A stretch of DNA of 35,344 nucleotides from a virus. Positions 23,013 through 30,517 of the stretch are shown here, in pieces (the first letter of the stretch is position 1; each line of letters opens with the position of its first letter). Under the pieces are notes generated by a model that was not told where the DNA came from, ran no database searches, and saw only the letters and a list, made by a program, of their open reading frames with translations. Made by a program: the position numbers and the translations under genes. The stretch spans positions 1 to 35,344 of IMG/VR virus record IMGVR_UViG_3300025168_000283. The stretch is one strand, 5' to 3'.

Positions 23013-24365
23013 ATGGGATACATTAACACGATAAGAGATTTAGAAGCGGCGACATACGGACTACCTGCCTTTGGCGGAAACTCTGTATTGAAACAAGCAG
23101 GTGCAGTTCAAGGACTACACACTGCACACGACATTGCAGATGCTGGAGCAAACGGCCTAACTGGTATTGGAACCACAACTGGTTTCTACAACCAACTATT
23201 TGGACAAAAGGTTTGGTCTATGCTAAACCGAGAAGTGAACGCTCTTGCTATGGTTAGTAAGCGGCCTTACAACTCATCCGGTTGGAGAATTCTTAAGAGC
23301 CGACCCTTTGGTGGTTCGGACTCTAAACTTGCAGTTGACATTACTGGTGATACTACTGGTAGCGGTGTTGTTGGTATTGGTGGCTCTGCGCCACACGCTG
23401 ACCAAATTGGTGGTGTTCCGGAAAACGCAGGACTTTCTACTGCGGCAGATGGACTTGGCTCTATGGCCCCAACTTACGCTCAACTCTTTATGAGTCCTAA
23501 GACTATTGCACATCAGTTCGATATTTCTGAACTCGCAATGGAAATGGCTCAAATTGATGATGGACTTGGAGATATTCGTTCTATCATTCGTGAAGACATG
23601 GGTAAGGCACACGCAGAAGCACAAAACAAGATGCTCCTTATGCCTCTTGGTGCTTATGGTGAAGCGGCGGCTCTAGCAGACATTGAGCGAAACTACACTT
23701 CCTTGATGAAGGTAGTTTCAAGCCGAGCAGAACTTCTTGCTGGTGATTCTACTGTTCTTTGGACTGATGCGGCTAGCGCAACAAACAACCTTGGTAAAAT
23801 CTACGGTGATGAGCGACACTCTGCCGCTTCATTCCTTGATGCAGAAGTGGACTTTAACAGTTCTTACGCCGCATCTTCGGTTCGACCACTAACTCTTACT
23901 TTGCTTAACAACATGATTCGTAACTTGCGAATTGCTGGTGGTTCTCCAAAGGTTATCTTGACTGGATACGATACTATCCAAGCAATTGCAGACCTACTAC
24001 AGTCTCAAGAGCGATTCATGGACCGCAAAGAAATCATCCCTACCGTGAACGGTGTTCGTGGTATTAAGGGTGCAGAAGTCGGTTTCCGTGTGGCAACTTA
24101 CTACGACATTCCTTTGATTCCAGTTAAGGATATGCCCGCTACTGCTAACGCTTCGGATACTACTGCAATTAGTGATTTGCTGTTCTTGGACACAGACCAC
24201 TTGTGGCTATCGGTTCTTAAGCCTACTCAATACTTTGAAGATGGTGTTTCTAATGGGAACCCATTCGGTGTTGGTCGTCTTGGCAACCAAGCACTCTACC
24301 GAACTATTGCAGAGATTGGCTGTTCCTTCTTTAAGGGACAAGGCAAGATTACCAATGTGGCTTGA
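23013..24365 (+). CDS. Major capsid protein (HK97 fold)
   Basis: A 450-residue capsid protein, assigned by position after the protease/scaffold, size, and HK97-like features: a helical, Gly-rich N-terminus (GLPAFGGNSVLKQAG), a long spine helix region (HQFDISELAMEMAQIDDGLGDIRSIIREDMGKAHAEAQN) and a C-terminal domain with ILTGYDTIQAIADLLQSQ and PFGVGRLGNQALYRTIAEIG. GAGGTGAATTAA before ATG 23013 is a near-perfect ribosome-binding site, in keeping with high expression. Codons such as CGA, AAC and GGT are more frequent than in neighbours. It is the proposed partner of the tag peptide. Confidence 0.92.
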   Translation: MGYINTIRDLEAATYGLPAFGGNSVLKQAGAVQGLHTAHDIADAGANGLTGIGTTTGFYNQLFGQKVWSMLNREVNALAMVSKRPYNSSGWRILKSRPFGGSDSKLAVDITGDTTGSGVVGIGGSAPHADQIGGVPENAGLSTAADGLGSMAPTYAQLFMSPKTIAHQFDISELAMEMAQIDDGLGDIRSIIREDMGKAHAEAQNKMLLMPLGAYGEAAALADIERNYTSLMKVVSSRAELLAGDSTVLWTDAASATNNLGKIYGDERHSAASFLDAEVDFNSSYAASSVRPLTLTLLNNMIRNLRIAGGSPKVILTGYDTIQAIADLLQSQERFMDRKEIIPTVNGVRGIKGAEVGFRVATYYDIPLIPVKDMPATANASDTTAISDLLFLDTDHLWLSVLKPTQYFEDGVSNGNPFGVGRLGNQALYRTIAEIGCSFFKGQGKITNVA

Positions 24366-24374
24366 GGTGGTAAA

Positions 24375-24971
24375 GTGACAAACGCTGTTACTTTAATCGC
24401 TGACCATAAAGGTATAGCAAAGCCATTCGTTGTGGGACACCAATATGTCTCACTAGCGAGTGTTGCTATTTCGTCTTACCGAACAGGCTCTCCTGCTACT
24501 GCGGCTAACCAAACCCTTGCGGCGGCTGATGCTGACCCCGATACTATAACAAGAGCGGCTGGTAATTTTATTACTGACGGATTTGTTGTGGGTGACTACG
24601 GAACTTTGTCGGACTCAACTACTGCCAATGATAAGGTCGCTTTTAAAATTGCTACCATAACGGCTACTGTTCTAACTGCTGACCCTGTTGGTACTTCCGG
24701 AACGCTTGCGGCTGATAGCGGAGGCAATGAAGAATTTACCCATGCTGGTGAAAAACTTCTAGCGGCTGACTTTGGATTGGCTACCTTCACACAAGTTGAG
24801 GTTTCAAACCCATCTATGCTAAACTTCAATTACACTGTGGGAGCCATCAGTTCGGACGGTACATTCTGCTATCTTTACTGTACTAAACTAGGCTCTGTTT
24901 TAACGGACGGCGTAGTTGCTTTGGCAGAAAATGTAGGGGCTGTTACAGTTCGTGCAACAGGACTTCTTTGA
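24375..24971 (+). CDS. Putative head decoration or minor capsid protein
   Basis: A 198-residue protein with GTG start (GAGGTGGTAAA upstream), nine bases after the capsid gene. It is Ala-, Thr- and Gly-rich and predicted to be beta-rich, with a region of the type TITRAAGNFITDGFVVGDYG followed by VAFKIATITATVLT that resembles the beta module found in many phage structural proteins. No membrane segments or catalytic residues are seen. Position and composition point to a decoration protein or a capsid-stabilising protein. Confidence 0.78.
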   Translation: MTNAVTLIADHKGIAKPFVVGHQYVSLASVAISSYRTGSPATAANQTLAAADADPDTITRAAGNFITDGFVVGDYGTLSDSTTANDKVAFKIATITATVLTADPVGTSGTLAADSGGNEEFTHAGEKLLAADFGLATFTQVEVSNPSMLNFNYTVGAISSDGTFCYLYCTKLGSVLTDGVVALAENVGAVTVRATGLL

Positions 24972-24980
24972 GGTGTTTGT

Positions 24981-25358
24981 TTGGCAACCATCCGTTTAAG
25001 TGAGTCTTGTACGGTTCCAACCATGAGGCTACGAAACGGGGCAGAAGGTTTTATGGAAGTAACGAAGGTCGAAGATGTTAAAATCTCGGCCTTCGTTGCT
25101 TCACATTACATTGGTGGTAAGAACTGTACGGTTGAATTTACTTCCGAGGATAGAGAAGATATTGAAAATCTACCTAGTCGAGAAAAGGCTATGTTGTCAA
25201 AATATCTTAGACTACCTCAAGAAGCACTTGCTAACGCACTAGCCCCCCTACCTCCTAAGAAAACTGTTCCGGAAAAGTTGAAGGCGACTGCTAAAAAAGC
25301 AACCGCCAAGAAGTCTGTTTCTAAAAAGACAACAAAGAAGACAGAGAAAGAAGAATAG
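24981..25358 (+). CDS. Small beta protein with lysine-rich histone-like tail
   Basis: A 125-residue protein starting at TTG 24981 with GAGGTG upstream. The first 85 residues look like a compact domain (TIRLSESCTVPTMRLRNG). The last 30 residues are a Lys/Ala/Thr tail (KKATAKKSVSKKTTKK) like the tail of histone H1 or bacterial HU-type tails, which would bind DNA or a charged surface. Located between the decoration candidates; a head protein touching DNA or a head-surface protein is possible. Confidence 0.75.
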   Translation: MATIRLSESCTVPTMRLRNGAEGFMEVTKVEDVKISAFVASHYIGGKNCTVEFTSEDREDIENLPSREKAMLSKYLRLPQEALANALAPLPPKKTVPEKLKATAKKATAKKSVSKKTTKKTEKEE

Positions 25359-25413
25359 TTCCGCAACCTTCAATAAGAAGTTGTGGCTAGCCTTAGACAT
25401 AAAAGGTGAGATT

Positions 25414-25713
25414 ATGGCAGATACAAGCAGAAGCAGTGGGGTGTTGGGCGCAAGCGCAATTATCTCTAAAAACCAATGTAGACTTAAGAGTATTCACGCT
25501 AATTTAGTGATTGTTGGTAATGCGGCTGTGACCGTCAAGGTATTCGACGGACAGGACAATAGCGGTACTGAAATTGCTAGAATTCACAATACAACTACAG
25601 GCCAATACAACCTAGAATATGACATGCATGGTGTTCTATGCACTGGTGGTATATTCTTGGAGATTGCAGAAGCCAGTTCTTCCACTGCACACATTTCAGT
25701 GGAATTTAATTGA
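25414..25713 (+). CDS. Small beta-rich virion protein
   Basis: A 99-residue protein from ATG 25414; GGTGAGATT precedes it, so the open frame up to 25381 is not used. It is predicted to be nearly all beta (SIHANLVIVGNAAVTVKVFD, then IFLEIAEASSSTAHISVEFN), a pattern common in phage head-fiber, decoration and receptor-binding folds. It lies ten bases before the first membrane-protein gene. Confidence 0.75.
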   Translation: MADTSRSSGVLGASAIISKNQCRLKSIHANLVIVGNAAVTVKVFDGQDNSGTEIARIHNTTTGQYNLEYDMHGVLCTGGIFLEIAEASSSTAHISVEFN

Positions 25714-25722
25714 GGTGAGTAC

Positions 25723-26121
25723 TTGCCAGCACTAAATCACGACACTCGTTTGATTATGACTATCCTATTCGTAGGTACGGTTAGCGGAGCAAATGTTTTC
25801 TTTTATGCTAAGTTCGGTCTTAATTTCCCGTACACTATCTTGATGCATGGAGTATTGTTTGGACTCATTACTGTTGGGGCTGTCATGGTCATGAAAGCAC
25901 TATTTGATTTGGCACTAAATGACAAAATAGAGATGTGGCTTTTAGACCGAAGAATTACTGCTTATTGGCAAAGAATCGCTAAAGATGAACAGCAGAGAAA
26001 GAAAATGCAAGACTCTTTGAAGACTTTCCAAAGTGAAAACGGTACTTCTAGAATACCTCAAATAGCCCCAGTATATGAAACAGAAGGTGTTTCTTCTGAC
26101 TTTTTAGCCACCCTACAATGA
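25723..26121 (+). CDS. Two-TM membrane protein of the GTPase cassette
   Basis: A 132-residue protein from TTG 25723 (GAGGTGAGTAC upstream). Two hydrophobic helices occur at residues about 10-29 (LIMTILFVGTVSGANVFFYA) and about 37-57 (TILMHGVLFGLITVGAVMV), followed by a basic, helical tail of about 70 residues (RRITAYWQRIAKDEQQRKK). No signal peptidase site is obvious. It may act as a holin-like or membrane-anchoring partner of the next two genes. The arrangement of two membrane proteins followed by a GTPase is conserved-looking but I know no named family. Confidence 0.8.
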   Translation: MPALNHDTRLIMTILFVGTVSGANVFFYAKFGLNFPYTILMHGVLFGLITVGAVMVMKALFDLALNDKIEMWLLDRRITAYWQRIAKDEQQRKKMQDSLKTFQSENGTSRIPQIAPVYETEGVSSDFLATLQ

Positions 26122-26130
26122 GGTGGTTAG

Positions 26131-26343
26131 ATGTTAGGATTTGATGAATCTACAATTGCTTACGACCTACAAAGAGCGCACTCAGCCGACATTTGGTTGA
26201 TGCAAATGAGGTTTTGGTTTTGGGGTTTAACTTGCGTGTTTTCTTCCTTTTTAGTTGGAAACATAATGGGGGTTTTTGAAATAAATGTCATGGGTTGGCT
26301 TATTAATAAAACAGTAAATCTTTGGGATTACTTTTGGCATTGA
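26131..26343 (+). CDS. One-TM small membrane protein
   Basis: A 70-residue protein from ATG 26131 with GAGGTGGTTAG upstream. An amphipathic N-terminal region is followed by a Trp/Phe-rich helix at residues about 27-49 (FWFWGLTCVFSSFLVGNIMG) and an aromatic C-terminus ending NLWDYFWH. It sits nine bases after the two-TM gene and eight before the GTPase gene. It might recruit the GTPase to the membrane or act as a lysis or pore protein. Confidence 0.75.
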   Translation: MLGFDESTIAYDLQRAHSADIWLMQMRFWFWGLTCVFSSFLVGNIMGVFEINVMGWLINKTVNLWDYFWH

Positions 26344-26351
26344 GGGATTAC

Positions 26352-27014
26352 ATGTCAGTACTAGCCGGATTTGCAGTAGTATGCATAGAGGCTACAGTAG
26401 CATTTTACAAAAGAATACACGCAATACAGTTTGGAATATATGGGGCTACAATGGTAGGTAAGACTACTCTTCACCATCAGTTGCGTACTAGAGGGGAAGT
26501 TCCCGACATAAAACAAAGAACTGTAGGAAAACAAAGAGCCACTAGAAAAGTGATAAAATTAGACGGTGAGGTTCACACTGTAAAAACCGCAGATATGGGC
26601 GGTGAAGCAATTTATTGGAAACAGTGGATGCAAGACATAAAGAATAGAAATGTCAAGTATGTTATCTTCGTAATAGACCATAGACACTTAGATTCACCTG
26701 CTAATTTAGACCACCAACTAGCATGGAAATTTTTAGTAGACGGTATTTGTAGTGATAAGTGGCCCAACGGAAAAAAGAAAAAGAACAATGATTATCCCTT
26801 GGCTGTAGGTATTTGGGCAAATAAATATGATATTTGGGGAGAAAAATATAAGGAAGAAGGTGACATAACTAAACACTCTATTTTTTCATCTTTAAAGTAC
26901 GGTATGCAACAACTTAATGACAGGGGAATACCTACACACAAATACATAGTGTCGGCTAAATCTCAGCCAGAAATGGTCTATAAGGGCGTTACTACAATGA
27001 TAAAGGATTACTGA
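26352..27014 (+). CDS. Membrane-anchored Ras/Arf-like small GTPase
   Basis: A 220-residue protein. ATG 26352 has GAGGGATTAC upstream; the frame could extend to 26322 inside the prior gene. Residues 3-19 form a hydrophobic helix (VLAGFAVVCIEATVAFY), likely a membrane anchor. The G motifs are in order: G1 GATMVGKT (31-38), G3 DMGGE (81-85), G4 NKYD (157-160) and G5 SAK (201-203). The DMGG motif and small size are closest to Arf, SR-beta and Ras-type GTPases, and SR-beta also has an N-terminal membrane anchor. It could be a molecular switch or regulate host membranes or trafficking. It is rare for a virus head module. Confidence 0.85.
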   Translation: MSVLAGFAVVCIEATVAFYKRIHAIQFGIYGATMVGKTTLHHQLRTRGEVPDIKQRTVGKQRATRKVIKLDGEVHTVKTADMGGEAIYWKQWMQDIKNRNVKYVIFVIDHRHLDSPANLDHQLAWKFLVDGICSDKWPNGKKKKNNDYPLAVGIWANKYDIWGEKYKEEGDITKHSIFSSLKYGMQQLNDRGIPTHKYIVSAKSQPEMVYKGVTTMIKDY

Positions 27015-27018
27015 TATT

Positions 27019-27555
27019 ATGTGGCAAGATATTCTTAAAGTGGACAGGTTCACCAATGAAAGTGGCTATAAAGGAATCTATGATGGACAAACTGATGAGG
27101 TTTTAATCAACTTAGATAATTTTAATACAGTAGCAAGGCAATATGATGATATGGAAAGAGTTGTTGAGTTTGCTAATGTAGTGACACATGAATTATCTCA
27201 TAGAGAATATGCAAAAGAACTAGGTGATAGCATGGACGAAGTTCTTAAAGAACTAGACGCTATAACTAAAAAATATGCAGAAGGTAGTTCTCCATTGGAT
27301 TCTATTGAAAAAAAACTAAAGACATATTATAATTATGTTATTATCAATGAATCGTTTTCATTTGGAAGTGGAAAAGACTATGAGAGATTGAGTCATTTAG
27401 ATGGAACAAAGGGTTCAACTAGGTCTGTAATGACTCAAGTTCAAAATCACATTAGAAAATTAGTGGGTAAAAAAGACAGACAATTAGAAAAAATGTTGTC
27501 TAGACTTTATGATGAAACCATGAGAGCAATTAGAAAATTCAAGAGAAACCTATAG
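27019..27555 (+). CDS. Tagged HExxH metallopeptidase-like protein
   Basis: A 178-residue protein beginning MWQDILKVDR, preceded by GGATTACTGATATT. Residues 57-61 are HELSH (the zinc-binding HExxH motif with E58 catalytic), and 50 residues later VIINESFSF supplies a likely third ligand, E111, in an NE context typical of gluzincins. The C-terminal part is helical and basic (RKLVGKKDRQLEK). A zinc protease with the N-terminal tag could be carried in the head and act on host or viral proteins. Its substrate is unknown. Confidence 0.82.
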   Translation: MWQDILKVDRFTNESGYKGIYDGQTDEVLINLDNFNTVARQYDDMERVVEFANVVTHELSHREYAKELGDSMDEVLKELDAITKKYAEGSSPLDSIEKKLKTYYNYVIINESFSFGSGKDYERLSHLDGTKGSTRSVMTQVQNHIRKLVGKKDRQLEKMLSRLYDETMRAIRKFKRNL

Positions 27556-27583
27556 AAAGAAGTACAACAACCGAGGAATAATT

Positions 27584-28213
27584 ATGTTTCAGCAACCTAA
27601 CTTAATCGCTAGCAATCCCAACCTAAGTAGTGCTTTTTTGCCGCCTCTCATAGCCGCAAGAGCGGCAGGGCCAGTAGATGAGTATTCTTTCCTACAAATT
27701 AAACCTAAGAAAAAATTAAAGGAAATTACTAAAGTACTAAAAGCAGAAAAAAAGAAGTTCCTATTCATTAGTTATGGTTGGAAATTTAATCTAAAAGACA
27801 GGTGTGTTGTGTGTGGTGTTCACCATGTATGGGATAGTGGGGATTACATGAGGCCCCCTTTACCTCTAAGTCATGTATCTAAAGGCCGTCCAATGCGAGG
27901 AACTTACTGTCCTAAACACGCTACACATCACAGACAAATGGAAATGTTACAACAACAAATACTCGCTGACGAGCATGGTTTAGATTTTAAAGCATTTATG
28001 CCAAAACCAAGAATGCCCCAAGTTTTATCTAAGGGGCCGCTTACCACGCTATCAAAGGCAGATGTTATTTCGCTAGTCGGAGCGGGTTGGATTATTAATT
28101 CACCCGAACCAACTACTGATGAAAACAAATTAGAAGAAATCATTAGACTGACTGACAGAATTAGAACAGACAGTGAAAGAATGAATGCTTTGATAACTAA
28201 GAGGGATGAATAA
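27584..28213 (+). CDS. Zinc-binding protein in the head-to-tail region
   Basis: A 209-residue protein. The N-terminus is hydrophobic and Ala/Pro-rich (LSSAFLPPLIAARAAG). Residues about 80-128 hold a probable metal site: RCVVCGVHHVW, then YCPKHATHH. Downstream is a helical, charged C-terminus (EEIIRLTDRIRTDSERMNAL) of coiled-coil type. The stop overlaps the next gene by one base (TAATG). Family unknown; a virion protein that bridges to the next product is possible. Confidence 0.78.
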   Translation: MFQQPNLIASNPNLSSAFLPPLIAARAAGPVDEYSFLQIKPKKKLKEITKVLKAEKKKFLFISYGWKFNLKDRCVVCGVHHVWDSGDYMRPPLPLSHVSKGRPMRGTYCPKHATHHRQMEMLQQQILADEHGLDFKAFMPKPRMPQVLSKGPLTTLSKADVISLVGAGWIINSPEPTTDENKLEEIIRLTDRIRTDSERMNALITKRDE

Positions 28214-28902
28214 TGGGCGTTTTTGGAACAAGTAATGGAGCAGTAATGGGTGCAGTTCAAGCACAGAATGATACCCAATTTAAGACAGTCAACAACTTAC
28301 TTTCACTTCAAGAGAATCATGTTGAAGAGTTCTTTCAATATCACGGAGAACTGTTTTTAAGTTCACTTGAGAAACTTATGGAAGATGTTATTGAAAGGAG
28401 CGTTAGTCAAATGCTAACTAAGTTGGAGTTTTACCAAGACTCTACTACGGGCAACATGAAGGTAAGTACAGATAGTCTAAGAGAATATGAAAAAATTACT
28501 CAAGAAAACATTGAATTAGATATGAGTGCTATTCTACAATCGGCTATCAATACGGAAGTCATTAATCAACGAAAGATGGCAAAACAACAGTATCTAGAAT
28601 CTCAAGGTTTCAGTTCACCACAAGCAACAGGTGGAATGCAACAGCAACAACCTATGATGGGTACGCCACAAATGACTGGAATGCCTAATCAACAAGTACA
28701 GCAGGGCGCTTATGGCGCTACTGGGCTGGCTATGAACAACGGTAGTGGCTATCCTATTCCTCCTAGTGGACAAGACAATTACGGAAGACCGTATTGGATT
28801 GACCCTTCCACTGGGCAAATGAGTTACGAACCTCCACAAAGCGGATTACACTTGGCACAAAAAGCACAGAAATTAGCGGCTTGGGGCAAGTGGTTAATGT
28901 GA
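28213..28902 (+). CDS. Q-rich protein with WW-like C-terminal motif
   Basis: A 229-residue protein. Residues 1-130 are helical (VEEFFQYHGELFLSSLEKLMEDV). A Gln/Gly/Met-rich disordered part follows (residues 137-185, with GGMQQQQPMMGTPQMTG). Near the C-terminus GRPYWIDPSTGQMSYEPP (W195 first) resembles a WW domain hairpin in which the second Trp is replaced by Tyr, and PIPP-type sequences precede it. The helical part may oligomerise. No known phage family is recognised. Confidence 0.75.
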   Translation: MGVFGTSNGAVMGAVQAQNDTQFKTVNNLLSLQENHVEEFFQYHGELFLSSLEKLMEDVIERSVSQMLTKLEFYQDSTTGNMKVSTDSLREYEKITQENIELDMSAILQSAINTEVINQRKMAKQQYLESQGFSSPQATGGMQQQQPMMGTPQMTGMPNQQVQQGAYGATGLAMNNGSGYPIPPSGQDNYGRPYWIDPSTGQMSYEPPQSGLHLAQKAQKLAAWGKWLM

Positions 28903-28914
28903 AGGTGATTTACA

Positions 28915-30516
28915 TTGGTCAATTTTAAGATTACTCCCAACAGAACCTACGATTTAGATAGTGGGACACAATTAAACGAAGACCTTGTAAATTTTATTTT
29001 TTCAGAATATTTACCTGATAGTGAAATAAGTATTCTAGACTTTATAGAAGAACTCGATGGAATAGAAACTAACATTGGTGAGTTTATTCAAACCCTAAAT
29101 ACTTCTATTAGTGAGATTACAAGAACACAATTGAATACTCTTTTAGACGAATATAAATTGACTACTAAATTAACAAACATAGGAACTGTTGATGTTGACA
29201 TAAAAGACAAAGATACAAAAGAAGAACACCCTATATTTGAGCCAGAAAAAATTACTCTAACCCTTAAAGAACTAGAACCTAAAACCGTAATTGAGCGCCT
29301 TAGTGCGCTTGGAGCATTCTCTAGAGATTGGAAAACTCCAATAACCAGTGAAGATGCAGATAAGGCAGTAGATAAAATCATGGACCCAAATAGTGTAGAT
29401 GATTTGGAAGATTCGCTCTTACCCAAACTAGCAGAAATGCTAATTGAAAAGTTAAAAGATTCAGTTGAAAATACCCGGCGGGGAGTTTCTGCTCAATTCA
29501 AACTTGAAGAAGACAAACTAAGATTGCTAAAAATGGAAGGAGTGCCTGTCAATTACATAGGGGGGGACCCTACTACGGCTAGATATAATAAAAGCACTAT
29601 TGGTGATAATAAATCTACTAAGTTAAAAATAATCGAAGAAGGAAAACCAAATGTTAAGGATATTGCTAAAATACTAGGAAAATATATACCGACAATATAT
29701 TCATTAGATAGAGTCAATTCTTTTTCCATATACATTTCTGGAGAGGAATATCGAGAAATAGGGGAAGTACATCCTTACACTAAACAAATGAAACTACTTA
29801 GAAAACTGGTAACAAAACTTAGTAAATCATATGCGGAACTTAGTGAGGAAGAACTTGAAATAATAAATGGCTCTTCTATTATCAGCCTAGGCGGAAGAAA
29901 CTTAAAGGGCATAATAATGGACCTTTCCGAAATGACAACGCTACTAGACCAATTAGAAGAACTAGATAAGAATAATTCTCAAGACACTAAAGAAATTAAA
30001 ACTGCTACAAGTGAACTATCAAAGTTGGACACGATACTAAAGAACTTTAGAAAATTGGTAAATGAAGAAAAAATTAAAAGCACACTTAAGACTAAACTTA
30101 AAGGTGGTACAAAATTAGAAAAATATATTTCTTCAAAGGTAAAATTCACAGAAACAGTGGAGAAAGGGTATGCAATAAGTGCGATAGAAAATTACACTCC
30201 TACTCGATTGACTCCTGTTATGGTTGCCGAAGGCGCAACTGGGTCGGGTGAAGAGTACAAAAAAAAGAAAACTACTGTGGGCCAACAACGGAAAAACTCT
30301 ACGCTATTTATTAAACGAGACGAAACACTAGCACAGTACAAAGAAAGAATGAAGGATTTAGGAATGGAACATATTTTGATACCCAAGATACAAAATCTAA
30401 ATGAATACCAAGAAGAATCTCAAGCATTTTTATATGAAATTACTGATAATATATCGGAGTTAATTTCTGCTTCCGACGAACTAAGAAATAAATACAGAGA
30501 ATTAGGAGGTAAATAA
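28915..30516 (+). CDS. Large charged coiled-coil protein
   Basis: A 533-residue protein starting at TTG 28915 with AAGGTGATTTACA upstream. It is charged, helical, with coiled-coil stretches around residues 290-380 and no recognised catalytic motif. It ends GGK, one base before the connector gene. Its style resembles the other large charged proteins of this virus. A minor head or neck protein is the likeliest role, given that the connector follows. Confidence 0.8.
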   Translation: MVNFKITPNRTYDLDSGTQLNEDLVNFIFSEYLPDSEISILDFIEELDGIETNIGEFIQTLNTSISEITRTQLNTLLDEYKLTTKLTNIGTVDVDIKDKDTKEEHPIFEPEKITLTLKELEPKTVIERLSALGAFSRDWKTPITSEDADKAVDKIMDPNSVDDLEDSLLPKLAEMLIEKLKDSVENTRRGVSAQFKLEEDKLRLLKMEGVPVNYIGGDPTTARYNKSTIGDNKSTKLKIIEEGKPNVKDIAKILGKYIPTIYSLDRVNSFSIYISGEEYREIGEVHPYTKQMKLLRKLVTKLSKSYAELSEEELEIINGSSIISLGGRNLKGIIMDLSEMTTLLDQLEELDKNNSQDTKEIKTATSELSKLDTILKNFRKLVNEEKIKSTLKTKLKGGTKLEKYISSKVKFTETVEKGYAISAIENYTPTRLTPVMVAEGATGSGEEYKKKKTTVGQQRKNSTLFIKRDETLAQYKERMKDLGMEHILIPKIQNLNEYQEESQAFLYEITDNISELISASDELRNKYRELGGK

Positions 30517-30517
30517 A

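Noticed and set aside
28879-28902. AWGKWLM at the C-terminus of the Q-rich protein as another tag
   Set aside because: It has a Trp but lacks the acidic/amide residue and the I-L-K pattern, so it was not counted.
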